Origin: DAOTUB01 sp034437455
Lineage (GTDB): Bacteria; Chloroflexota; Anaerolineae; B4-G1
Direction of reading: 5' to 3'
DNA: 39,286 nucleotides
Assembly (NCBI GenBank): GCA_034437455.1
Contig: DAOTUB010000087.1
Location: 1-39,286, forward strand
Each line of letters opens with the position of its first letter. The stretch's first letter is position 1. The translations under genes and the position numbers were made by a program. Positions 15,846 through 25,300 of this stretch are shown one piece after another. The notes under the pieces were generated by a model, which worked only from the letters and a program-made list of their open reading frames with translations, did no database searches and was not told the origin of the DNA.

Positions 15846-16760
15846 GTGAGTGGCACACACGAATTCATTAAAGACGCAAGGAACAGGGACGTTCTCATCT
15901 ACGTCAACGGAGAACTGGTCCCGCGGGATGAAGCCAAGGTGTCGGTCTTTGACAGCGCATTTCTGGTCGGCGATGGTTTCTGGGAAAGTTTCCGCCTGCA
16001 CAATGGCAAGCTCGCTTTCGTCAAGCAGCACCTGGCGCGCCTGAAGGCGAACGCCAAAGCTCTGGACTATGATCTAGGCATGCCCCCGGAAGCCCTCATT
16101 GATGAGGTGTACAAGACGGTCCGGGCGAATCGCATGACATCCAACGACGTCCACATCCGTCTGATGATCACGCGCGGGACGAAACGATCTCCGTCTCAGG
16201 ATCCGCGCACCAGCATTGGCGGCCCGACGATCGTGATCATCGCCGAGTACAAGGCGCCCACGCGACGGGAAGACGAGGGTATCCGGCTTTTCACCGTGCA
16301 CGTCAGGCGCGGCAGGCCGGACGTCCAGGATCCCAAACTCCATCCGCACAGCAAGCTCAACTGCGTCATCAGTTGCATCCAGGCCGCCAAAGCTGGAGCA
16401 AACGAGGCTCTCATGCTCGATCCCCAGGGGTTTGTCAGCACGTGCAATTCGACCAATTTCTTTATCGTGCGTAACGAGCAGGTCTGGACGTCCACCGGCC
16501 AATATTGCCTGAATGGTATTACCAGGGGAAATATCATCGAGCTATGCAAGCGGAACCAGATCGAGATTTTTGAAAAGGCCTTTTCTCTCTTCGAAGTTTA
16601 CAGTGCAGACGAGGCTTTTGCCACCGGCACGTTCGGCGAGGTCGCCTACGTCTCTGAGGTGGACGGGCGTGTGATCGGCGACGGCCGGATGGGACCGATG
16701 ACCCGGCGCTTGAAAGCGCTCTATGCCGATTTACTCGACGAAAACTGTCCGCCTGACTGA
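15846..16760 (+). CDS. PLP-dependent class IV aminotransferase
   Basis: 304 residues, of the branched-chain / D-amino-acid / aminodeoxychorismate lyase superfamily. It starts with GTG at 15846, 7 bases after AGGAGGT (15832-15838). Features: the N-terminal YVNGELVPRDEAKVSVFDSAFLVGDGFWES segment, the PLP-binding Lys at 170 in HSKLN, the CNSTNFF strand near 200, and the C-terminal ATGTFGEVAYVSEVDGRVIG...GPMTRRL, which matches the branched-chain aminotransferase group closely. The reaction would move an amino group between an amino acid and 2-oxoglutarate or pyruvate. L- or D-specificity cannot be told from sequence alone. It lies between a dehydrogenase and an amino-acid racemase on one strand. 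Confidence 0.9.
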   Translation: MSGTHEFIKDARNRDVLIYVNGELVPRDEAKVSVFDSAFLVGDGFWESFRLHNGKLAFVKQHLARLKANAKALDYDLGMPPEALIDEVYKTVRANRMTSNDVHIRLMITRGTKRSPSQDPRTSIGGPTIVIIAEYKAPTRREDEGIRLFTVHVRRGRPDVQDPKLHPHSKLNCVISCIQAAKAGANEALMLDPQGFVSTCNSTNFFIVRNEQVWTSTGQYCLNGITRGNIIELCKRNQIEIFEKAFSLFEVYSADEAFATGTFGEVAYVSEVDGRVIGDGRMGPMTRRLKALYADLLDENCPPD

Positions 16761-16811
16761 CCCTTTGGTTTATTTTGAGAGTGAATTTGGCGTCCGCACC
16801 AAGAAGGTGAC

Positions 16812-17585
16812 ATGCAGATAAATTCTATCTTGACGAACCGAAGAACCCCTACGCTCGGCATTTTAACAGGAATCTCTTACGTCTCAGGCTTGGATTACTT
16901 CAAAGGCATCAACGAGAATGTTCTCGCCAACACTCCCATAGGGCATCTCATGTCTCCCAATCCGCCCATTTTTATGGTTTCTGTGGATTGCGATACATAC
17001 GTCCATTACCTGACCTTGAGATCGTTTGACAAAGTTACCGAGCACCTACTCGCCGGAGTCCACAAGCTCGTGGCGGCGGGCAGTGACATCCTCGTGATCG
17101 CCTCCAACACAGGCCACATCTGTATACCGGCAGTTGAAAGAGATTTTCCAGAGCTTGGAATTTTGCACATCGCTGACTGTTGCGCCTTTCAGGCAAAAGA
17201 ACAAGGATTTTCCCAAGTAGGACTGATTGGGACGAAACCCACGATGGAGGAAGATTACTTAACGTCGCGTTTATTGCTCCACGGTATCACCACCCTGGTA
17301 CCAGAAGAGGAACGGACTCGAAAGGAAATCTACGAGATCATCTATCAAGAATTGTCGTACAATGTGTTTCGAGACGAGTCGAGAGCGAAAATGGTGGCAG
17401 CGATCCGTGAGCTGGAAGCGCGAGGGGCAGAAGCGTGTGTGTTGGGTTGTACCGAAATCGAGCTGTTAGTGCAGCAAGAACATGTCCCTAGCTTGCCTTT
17501 GCTTCCCTCAGCAGAAATTCACATCCAGACTGCTGCGAACGTGCTGTTGGGAAAAGTAGGGCTGAAAGATGTGTTACCGCACTGA
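16812..17585 (+). CDS. Aspartate/glutamate racemase family protein with Ser in place of the first catalytic Cys
   Basis: 257 residues. The two symmetrical halves each give one catalytic motif: the second, LGCTEIELLV with C213, is intact. The first reads VIASNTGHI, with Ser at 98 where two-base racemases have Cys (CNT). In the E. coli relative YgeA the matching residue is Thr, so a non-Cys residue here does not rule out activity, but it suggests a restricted or one-sided reaction. C104 is nearby but off-motif. The protein is longer than YgeA-type enzymes at the N-terminus. It ends the same-strand metabolic series that begins with the dehydrogenase; the next gene converges on it. Confidence 0.85.
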   Translation: MQINSILTNRRTPTLGILTGISYVSGLDYFKGINENVLANTPIGHLMSPNPPIFMVSVDCDTYVHYLTLRSFDKVTEHLLAGVHKLVAAGSDILVIASNTGHICIPAVERDFPELGILHIADCCAFQAKEQGFSQVGLIGTKPTMEEDYLTSRLLLHGITTLVPEEERTRKEIYEIIYQELSYNVFRDESRAKMVAAIRELEARGAEACVLGCTEIELLVQQEHVPSLPLLPSAEIHIQTAANVLLGKVGLKDVLPH

Positions 17586-17640
17586 TTGCTGACGAGGTCC
17601 TTCACTCTGCACGAGACGCTCACCAAGCAGGATCAGCACA

Positions 17641-18678
17641 TTATCGCAGAATAAACCCATCTCGCAATGGATCATCCGGATCGATCAAGAACGTGTGCTG
17701 GCCGGTGATGTGGGCCGCGCCCTCCACCTCGGGGATGATGGCGGGGTAGGGGCCGAACGCGGTGGTCTCAACGATGCGCCCACTGAAGCGAGTACCGATG
17801 ATGCTCTCGACGACAATGGTCTCGCCCACGTCAATTTCGCCCCGCGCGTAATGAATCGCCAGGCGACCGCCGACGCCAGTGCCGGTCGGACAGCGATCCA
17901 CCTCACCCTCGGCAAAGACACAGACGTTGCGGCTGTGTGCTCCCTTGCCCAGCGGCGGCTCGATAAAAATGGGACCGTAGAGAAAGCTCAAGTCCTCCTC
18001 GAAAGGATGGGGGATGGAGCGGCTGGCCACGATCGCTCGCTTGATAGCCAATCCCTTTTCGATGAATGCGCGAAAATTATCCGGCGTGCAGGTCAGGCCG
18101 ACATCCTTCGCCTGGATGTAAGCGTAGAATGCCCCGCCGAAGGCCAGATCGTAACGCACCCGGCCCAGGCCCGGTACGTCGACCGTCTCGTCCAGGGCCA
18201 GCACGAAGGAGGGCACGTTGTGGAAACGGACGCTCTGCACGTGTCCGCCGGTCACACGGGCGTGGGCGGTGACCAGGCCGGCGGGGGTATCGATCCTGAC
18301 CGTGGTCTCGGGAGCCTCCATCGGCAGCAAGCCGGTCTCCAGCGCCACCTTGGTGATGCCGATGATGCCATGGCCACACATCGTGCTGTAGCCCTCGTTG
18401 TGCATAAAGAGGACGCCGATGTCCGCCGTTGGGCTGACGGGCGGCGTGATGATACAGCCATACATATCGGCGTGGCCGCGCGGTTCCCACATCAACGCTG
18501 TCCGCAGGTGATCCAGGTGTTCCCTCGCGTAGCGGCGGCGGGCCAGGATCGTGTCGCCCGGCAAGTCGGGATAGCCGCCGGTGATGACTCGAAAAGGCTC
18601 TCCGGCGGTGTGCGCATCGATGGTGGTGATGCGGAGCCAATCATCCGGAGGCTTCCAATTTCTCATGTTGCTCAACAT
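17641..18678 (-). CDS. Proline racemase family enzyme, probable trans-3-hydroxy-L-proline dehydratase
   Basis: 345 residues. The ATG at 18678 lies 6 bases after AGGAGA. N-terminal IDAHTAGEPFRVITGG and the long motif HLDHLRTALMWEPRGH follow the family. The first catalytic Cys is C101 in MCGHGIIG. The second motif, which is DRSPCGTG in proline racemases and 4-hydroxyproline epimerases, reads DRCPTGTG here: T265 stands at the second Cys position and the Cys is moved two residues forward. A Cys/Thr pair is the known signature of trans-3-hydroxy-L-proline dehydratase (human L3HYPDH type), which forms delta1-pyrroline-2-carboxylate. The EPRGHADMYG and LFMHNEGYSTMCGH segments also fit that branch. 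It is convergent with the racemase gene at 16812-17585 and lies downstream of the hybrid kinase. Confidence 0.88.
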   Translation of the reverse strand: MLSNMRNWKPPDDWLRITTIDAHTAGEPFRVITGGYPDLPGDTILARRRYAREHLDHLRTALMWEPRGHADMYGCIITPPVSPTADIGVLFMHNEGYSTMCGHGIIGITKVALETGLLPMEAPETTVRIDTPAGLVTAHARVTGGHVQSVRFHNVPSFVLALDETVDVPGLGRVRYDLAFGGAFYAYIQAKDVGLTCTPDNFRAFIEKGLAIKRAIVASRSIPHPFEEDLSFLYGPIFIEPPLGKGAHSRNVCVFAEGEVDRCPTGTGVGGRLAIHYARGEIDVGETIVVESIIGTRFSGRIVETTAFGPYPAIIPEVEGAAHITGQHTFLIDPDDPLRDGFILR

Positions 18679-18702
18679 TGCTCATCTCCTCGCGACAATT
18701 TA

Positions 18703-18765
18703 GGTCGGATTGGCTATCCGACCAGGGCGGCGGTTAACGCGCAACTTTCGGTTGCCTACCGCCCT
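18703..18765. repeat. Dispersed palindromic repeat, copy A
   Basis: GGTCGGAT (18703-18710) / ATCCGACC (18716-18723), then AGGGCGG (18724-18730) / CCGCCCT (18759-18765) enclosing GCAAC..GTTGC. A related sequence occurs at 37740-37782. It fills the 89-base gap between the kinase stop and the dehydratase start, so the message linking the two genes would contain three small hairpins. Confidence 0.75.
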
Positions 18766-18767
18766 AC

Positions 18768-21700
18768 TCAGTCCGCTTCTAGCGCGCGACGAACCACTTT
18801 TGCCAATCGGCTGGCGTCGAAAGGTTTGTGAACGACGTCCAAAAAGCCCTCATCTCGCAACGCCTCCAGATCCGATTGCATCACGTGGCCCGTAATCGCC
18901 AAGGCCTTGAGGTCAGGGTTCTCCTGCCTCAGCTCTCGGATCAACTGACGTCCTCCTACCTCTGGCATCACGAGATCCGTGATCACCAGATCCACCTGCT
19001 CTTCCGCCCCCCGATGAACCTCCAGGGCTTCCTCCCCATGCGCCGCCGTCAGGACCCGGTAGCCCAGCAGTTCCAGGATCCCGCGCATCGCATCCTGCAA
19101 CCCCTGTTCATCTTCCACCAAGAGGATTCTCTCTCCCTCTCCCCGCGGAAGAGCAGAAGACTCCTCGACGTTTACCTCCTCCATCTCTCCCTTCTCTTCC
19201 TGATAAGCCGGCAGGTAGATACGAAAGACGGTTCCTTCATCTTTCGCCGTCTCCACGCCGATGTGCCCCTGGTGCTGCTTGACGATGCCGTATACCTGCG
19301 CCAATCCCAACCCTGTACCTTTACCCACCGGCTTGGTGGTGAAGAACGGCTCGAATAGGTGAGATCGCGCCTCTTCTGTGAGCCCTGTTCCGGTGTCCGA
19401 AACAGCCAGGCAGACCCAGTCGCCTGGGCTCATCTCCGCCACAGGAGGCGCCTCTTCTGGCCCTACCTCGACGCGAGCAAGCCCAACGCGCAGTTCCCCT
19501 CCGTCCGGCATGGCGTCCCGCGCGTTCAGCGCCAGATTGATCAGCGCCTGCTGGATGCGGGTAGGGTCGGCCTCTACTATATACTCCTCCGGTTTCATCT
19601 CCAGGAAAAAGTGAATATTCTCTGGGATCGTCCGTCGCAGGACGGCAATTACTTCTTCGATGAAGGAGGCGAGATCCACCGGCTGGGTCGTCATCATTGA
19701 GCGGCGGCTAAAGTCCAGGATCTGTTGCACCAGCTTTGCCGCTCGTTTCGACTCGTCGAGGATAGTCTGGATCGCCCTCGTCACGTCTGGGGCCAGCTCG
19801 CGCTTGCCCAGGGTCATCTGAGCGTAGAGGATGATAGTAGCCAGCAGGTTGTTAAAGTCGTGGGCGATCCCGCCGGCCAGTTGCCCGACAGCGGCCAGCC
19901 GCTCTTGCCGTCGTAGTTGTTCCTCCATTCGCTCGCGTTCCATCAGTTCCAGCTCGATCGCCTCGTACAGCCGCGCGTTCTCAATCGCAACGGCGATCTG
20001 ATCGGCCAGCGTCTCCATCACCATCACGTCGTTTTCGCTAAAGGCGTCGAGTTGGGGACTTTGGATATCGAGCACTCCCACGACCTCTCCCGCCACCCCG
20101 ACGGGGACGCTCAGTTCAGAACGGGTCGGCACCACGCCAGGATAAAGATTGACGTAGCGTGGCTCGGCGTCCACGTCGTTGGCCAGCAGCGTCTTGCCAT
20201 AGTAGCCTGCCCAGCCGACCATACCCTGGCGAATCTTTAACCGGTGGTCCGAAGGGAACAGGTGGGCAAAATCGCCGGCTTTGGCTCTCATCACAAACTC
20301 GCCTTGCTCACGGTCTATGGTAAAGAGCGCCACGTGGTGGTAGCCAAAGCTCTCTTGCAGCAGGTGGGCGGCCCTGTCCAATATGTGATTCAGCTTCAGC
20401 ATGGCGGCGATCTTTCCACCCACGTCGTTGAGGAGCGCCAACTGGTTGGCACGTTGTCTCAGCGTCTCCTCGGCCTGCCTGCGCTCGGTGACGTCGCGCA
20501 CGATGGACTGGATGGCCGGTTTCCCCTCCCACTCGATTCGCTTGCTACGCACCTCTGTCCAGATAGTCGCCCCGTCTTTCCGAAAGGCTCGGTAGGTATA
20601 CGTTCGTGGAATAGACTGACCCGATTCCACCGCCGTGATCCTTTGCATACCTATCTCTCGATCCTCGGGATGGACCAAGTCAAGAGGATTCGCGCCTATG
20701 ACCTTCTCAAGCGGCAGACCATGGAGAGTGCAGAAAGCTTGATTGGCCGTGACAATGCATCCCCGGGCGACGATGACAATGCCATCCACGTTCTGCTCAA
20801 AGAGCAACCGATAAGCCTCTTCGCTTGCTTGCAACGCCTTTTCCGTCTGCCTGCGCTCGGTGACGTCGCGACCGAGGGCGATGGAACCCATCGGATCGCC
20901 TTCCTCATTCAACAGGCTGTGCGAGTTCCACGAGATGATGCGGGTTTCACCATCCTTACGACGAATTATCGTTTCGACCTCTTTCTCACCTCTGGCTCCG
21001 TCGATGATGGCGATGGCTTCTGCCCTAACTAGGTGACAATATCCCTCGTCCGGGTAGAGCCACTCCCATATCTTGTCGTGCTCCACGACCTCTTCACGGG
21101 AATAGCCACTGATCGCCTCCGCGGCCTTGTTCCAGACGACGACGTTGGTTTTTTCGTCGAGCACATTCAGCCAGATGTTGGCGTTATCAATCACACTTTC
21201 CTGGAACTGGTTGAGTTGACGGATCTCCCTCTCTGCCAGTTTACGCTCGGTGATGTCACGCACGATGGATTGGAAAGCTGGCATCCCTTTCCACTCTATC
21301 CTTCTGCCTTGTCCCTCTATCCAAAATGTCGAGCCATCTGCTCGTAGAGCACGATAAACCTGGCTTTTGGCAGCAGACCCCTTTGATCGTATAGCCTCCA
21401 TTCTTTGGATAGCCGTATCCCGGTCGTCGGGATGGATCAAATCGAGAATATTTGCGCCAACGATCTTTTCAATGGGCAAATTGTGGAGATCGCAAAAAGA
21501 AGCGTTGGCCTTGATAATACGATCGGAGGTATAAATAACAATGCCATCTACGCTCTGCTCAAAGAGCTGCCGATGGGCCTCCTCGCTTTCTTGCAGTGCC
21601 TCTTCCGCCCGCTTACGCTCAGTGATGTCCCTCATGACCCCGATCATTCCCACAGTTCTACCTCCGTGTTTCCAAAGGGAACCTTGGAGTTCGACGTCCA

Positions 21701-22088
21701 ATTTCTTCCCGGCTTTTGTATATACTTCTACCTCAAAGGGGGGAACTCGTTGACCAGAGATCAGCGTGGTAAAATTGGAGAGTATTCTCACGAGGCTTCG
21801 GGGAGGGAACATCTTGAAAAGCCCCAATCGTTTTCCAACGATCTCTTCTTCTGCATACCCTCCGACTTCTACGATCCGTTTGTTCACTCTGAGAACCTTA
21901 CCCGTCAAGTCAATCAGAGCAACGCCATCCCCAATACTGTTAAAAATTGCTTCTAGCTCCTCTTGGCCCGCTCGCAGTGCCCTTTCCTCTTCCTTGTGCT
22001 CAGCTTTTGTTGTTTCCAACTCAGCGACCCGTTGGCGCAGCGCCGTCAATTCAGCGAGCAGTTGCGCTTTGGTCTTGTCTTTGTCCAC
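18768..22088 (-). CDS. Soluble hybrid histidine kinase: 4 PAS - GAF - HisKA - HATPase - receiver
   Basis: 1106 residues, no membrane segment. It starts with GTG at 22088, 8 bases after AGGAGG. A coiled coil (about 5-45) is followed by PAS domains at about 42-155, 168-283, 295-412 and 425-540, most closed by the PAC-like DITERK / DVTERR sequence; a GAF domain at 550-705; HisKA with phosphoacceptor H743 in GGIAHDFNNLL; an ATPase domain with N-box NLALNARDAM (851-860), G1 DTGTG and G2 GKGTGLGL; and a C-terminal receiver at 985-1104 with D1038 in TDLVMPE. The second and fourth PAS domains are very similar, a sign of internal duplication. It would sense a cytoplasmic cue (redox, ligand or light) and pass phosphate to its own receiver and then to a phosphotransfer partner. 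The message may run on into the dehydratase gene. Confidence 0.93.
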   Translation of the reverse strand: MDKDKTKAQLLAELTALRQRVAELETTKAEHKEEERALRAGQEELEAIFNSIGDGVALIDLTGKVLRVNKRIVEVGGYAEEEIVGKRLGLFKMFPPRSLVRILSNFTTLISGQRVPPFEVEVYTKAGKKLDVELQGSLWKHGGRTVGMIGVMRDITERKRAEEALQESEEAHRQLFEQSVDGIVIYTSDRIIKANASFCDLHNLPIEKIVGANILDLIHPDDRDTAIQRMEAIRSKGSAAKSQVYRALRADGSTFWIEGQGRRIEWKGMPAFQSIVRDITERKLAEREIRQLNQFQESVIDNANIWLNVLDEKTNVVVWNKAAEAISGYSREEVVEHDKIWEWLYPDEGYCHLVRAEAIAIIDGARGEKEVETIIRRKDGETRIISWNSHSLLNEEGDPMGSIALGRDVTERRQTEKALQASEEAYRLLFEQNVDGIVIVARGCIVTANQAFCTLHGLPLEKVIGANPLDLVHPEDREIGMQRITAVESGQSIPRTYTYRAFRKDGATIWTEVRSKRIEWEGKPAIQSIVRDVTERRQAEETLRQRANQLALLNDVGGKIAAMLKLNHILDRAAHLLQESFGYHHVALFTIDREQGEFVMRAKAGDFAHLFPSDHRLKIRQGMVGWAGYYGKTLLANDVDAEPRYVNLYPGVVPTRSELSVPVGVAGEVVGVLDIQSPQLDAFSENDVMVMETLADQIAVAIENARLYEAIELELMERERMEEQLRRQERLAAVGQLAGGIAHDFNNLLATIILYAQMTLGKRELAPDVTRAIQTILDESKRAAKLVQQILDFSRRSMMTTQPVDLASFIEEVIAVLRRTIPENIHFFLEMKPEEYIVEADPTRIQQALINLALNARDAMPDGGELRVGLARVEVGPEEAPPVAEMSPGDWVCLAVSDTGTGLTEEARSHLFEPFFTTKPVGKGTGLGLAQVYGIVKQHQGHIGVETAKDEGTVFRIYLPAYQEEKGEMEEVNVEESSALPRGEGERILLVEDEQGLQDAMRGILELLGYRVLTAAHGEEALEVHRGAEEQVDLVITDLVMPEVGGRQLIRELRQENPDLKALAITGHVMQSDLEALRDEGFLDVVHKPFDASRLAKVVRRALEAD

Positions 22089-22284
22089 CTTGTGCGCCTC
22101 CTGAAGGTACTACGCATGAAGAAATCAGGGCATATCAAGCGCCAGGCCGAGAAAAAATGACGCTAACCCTCTCAAAGCTGTGGACATGGGAACCGCGATC
22201 CAACGCTCATGCCCATCCCCACGTGGCTTGTTCAGCTTTTCCGCTTTAGAACTATTTTACTCGATGGTCAGGGAGAAAGCAAGC

Positions 22285-22328
22285 AAAAAAGCGCAGCCCC
22301 CGACCAAGCTTGGTCGGGGGCTGCGCTT
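22285..22328 (-). terminator. Terminator of the giant secreted protein gene (perfect 40-base palindrome)
   Basis: On the minus strand, a 20-base arm is followed with no spacer by its exact reverse complement (22309-22328 and 22289-22308, centred on AAGCTT) and then by TTTTTT (22290-22285). The stem begins 15 bases after the stop of the giant gene. It isolates that gene from the kinase downstream. On the plus strand there is no T-run, so it works in one direction only. The remainder of the 22089-22343 gap should hold the kinase promoter, but no convincing -35/-10 pair was found. Confidence 0.92.
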
Positions 22329-22343
22329 CTGATGCAGAAGAAA

Positions 22344-25300
22344 CTAGGGATGGCCACGCATCACCAACGGCAAATAGATGTACTGGCCGACGATGATGGT
22401 GTGTGTGTCGGTCACCGCCGGATCGGTACAGTCGTTCGCCGCTGTCACCCGCAAGTTGTAAGTGCCGGCTTCCAAGTTGCGGATAGAGGTCGCCGCAGTG
22501 CTGTTATCTTCCCAAATGTAGACAATAGGTTCTGAGGCATCTGTCGGCTCGTAACTGGTGGTGAAGGTGTAGAAGCCCGGCGCACCGCTCGTTTCACCGT
22601 GGATGGTGATATTCGTTAGCGGGACGCACACCCCAGGCTCGTAAACAGTGATGGTGATTGTATCAGTCTCGGCCTGCACCTCGATCTCGTCGCAGTTCCA
22701 GGCGGCGATCTTGATCGTGTGAGTACCGGTGGTGGCAAAGGTCTCGGTAAAGGCCAGAGGATCGTCCCTAGAGGTCATCACTACGCCTGGCGCGTCGTCG
22801 ATGGTGAGACGATATGTGTAGGGTTTTGTTGCATCGTTCGGCGTGACGTCGGCATAGAAGGGAACCTCCATGTCGGTATAAATGGTGCCCGCCGATGCCC
22901 GGCTCAGAGCGATGTCTGTGACCGATTCACACACCCCTGGATTCACCGCAACCGGGAACGAATACGTGTCCGTGGATGGACAATCGTTCGCCACATCGAG
23001 GGTGACCGTGTAGATGCCAGCGGCAGAGTAGACGTGGCTGGCCGTGTTCGAGCCAAAGCCGGTTTGCTCCGGCGCGCCGTCGCTATCAAAGTCCCAGGTG
23101 TAGGTGATAGCCGTGTCGCCGGTGACCGTGGCGGTAAAGTGCATCGCATCGCCCAGGTATACCGGGCTGTCACTGATCACATCGGTGATGTCCACCTCAA
23201 TGCAGGATGTGGGCTGCTCGCTCACCGTCACTTGAACCGAGTTGGTTTTGGCCTGCGCTGCGCTCATCGAGCAGTTCCAGACCGCAATCTCGACGGTGAA
23301 GGTGCCGGTGGCGGCAAAGGGGTGATCGAGCGGGCTTGTCAATGGATCGGTATTGCTGGTGGCAGTCGTGCTGACCCCGTCGCCATAGTCGATGGTGTAG
23401 CTGTAGGGTTTGCTGGTATTGTCCGGCGCAATGTCGGCGCTGAACTCGACCACTGTGTCGGTGTAGATGGTGTCGGCATTGATCACAACCAAGTCAACGC
23501 CCGTCACCGGGATGCAATTGACCGTCATCACCACGCTCACGTCCATCTGTGGTTTGTCAGGATCGTTGCTGGTGACCTCGATCGTAGTGGTGTAGACGCC
23601 GGGGCTTTGGGAAGTGGCGTCGAAGGTAACCGCGACGTCGTCGCTGCCCGACGGGGTTACGACACCATCCGTGGGCCACTCGTCCAGCCAGGAGCGGTCC
23701 GGGTTCTCGGCCAGCTTCCAGTTCAGGTTGGCGGTCGCCGTGCTGGCGTTGCCAATGGTGAGAGTAACGACGGCCGTCTCGCCGGGGTTCAAGATCGCGC
23801 TCAGCGAAAGCGGAGACACGGTGATGGCCAGCTCGCCGGTGACATCCACCGGATGGCTCATCCACACCGGGCCGCCGCAGGGGTTGGTGGCGGTGACGGC
23901 AGCCCAGTAGCTATCACTGATGGCGTAGGTGTGTGTGACCTGGTTGCCGGTAGCCGCGCCGCCGTCACCGAAACCCCACTGATAAGTGAAGGGCTGGGTG
24001 GCAGTTATGGGCAGGATAGAGGTGATCGTGAATGTCACCACCTCCCCGGCTTGGGGGTCGGCTGGCAACGAGCCAAAGTCTACGCCGGTGATCCCGACGC
24101 AGGGCAGGATCTGCTCGCTCACCGTCACCACGACGAAACTGGTCAGGGCTTCCGCTTCGGTCATCGCACAGTTCCAGACCCCGATCTCGACGGTGTAGAC
24201 GCCGGTGGTAGCGAAGGTATGGTTGAGCGCCAACGGGTTCGCGATGTCGGTAGTCGTCACGATAGTTCCATCGTCATAGTCTATGGTATAGCTGTAGGGC
24301 GTGCTGGCGTTGGTCGGCGTGATGTTGGCGCTGAACTCGACGTTGGTATCGGTGTAGATGGGGCTACCTGTCAGCAGCGCCAGCGCTACGTCGGTAACCT
24401 CGACGCAGGCCGCGTGCTCGATCACCGTCACCTCAACCGAGCTGGTCACAGCTTGTGCTGCGGTCATGTAGCAGTTCCAGACCGCGATCTCGACGGTGAA
24501 GGTGCCCGTCGCGGCAAAGGTGTGATTGAGCGGCTCTCCCAGGTGATCGGCACTGCTGCTGGCCGTCTCGCTGAAGCCATCGCCGTAATCTATGGTGTAG
24601 CTGTAGGGCTTGGTGGCTCTATGTGGTCTGACGTGGGCATCGAACTCGACCACCGTGTCGGTGTAGATGGTGGTAAGCGTCTGCAGAGTCAAGTTTACGT
24701 CGTCGACCTCGTCGCACGGAGGCAGCGCGCTCACCGTCACGACGACCGAACTGATCAGGGCCTCCGTCTCGGTCATTGCGCAGTTCCACACGGCGATCTC
24801 GACGGTGAAAGCGCCCGTGGCGCCAAAGACGTGGTCGAGCGGCGCTGTCAGCGGATCGGCGCTACTGATGGTCGTCTCGCTGACGCCGTCGCCATAGTCT
24901 ATGGTGTACGTGTAGGGCTTGTCGGCGTCGTCCGGCGTGACGTCGGCGCTGAACTGGACGTTGGTCAGGGTATAGATGGGACTGCTGGTCAGCAAGGTCA
25001 GCGCCACGTTGGTGATCTCGACGCAAGGGATGGGCCGCTCGCTCACCGTCACGACGACTGAATGGGTCAGAGCCTCCGTCTCGGTCATCGCGCAGTTCCA
25101 TACGGCGATCTCGACCGTGTGGGTGTCGGTGGTGGCAAAGGTCTCGGTAAAGACCAGCGGATCATCGCCGGAGGCCATCACCCCGCCCGGCGTGCCGTCA
25201 ATGGTGAGGCGATAGGTATAGGGCTTGGTGGTGTCGTCGGGCGCGATGTCGGCGTTGAAGGTAACTACTGTATCGGTATAGATCGCGCCGGTGTTGGTCA

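Noticed and set aside
17695..18831. Open frame (378 codons) on the plus strand opposite the dehydratase
   Set aside because: No family motif and no ribosome site; it overlaps a minus-strand gene with complete catalytic motifs.
22719..25061. Long open frame (780 codons) on the plus strand opposite the PKD array
   Set aside because: It repeats with the same 300-base period as the PKD repeats because it mirrors them. The translation is low in known motifs, and the minus strand has the promoter, signal peptide and terminator.
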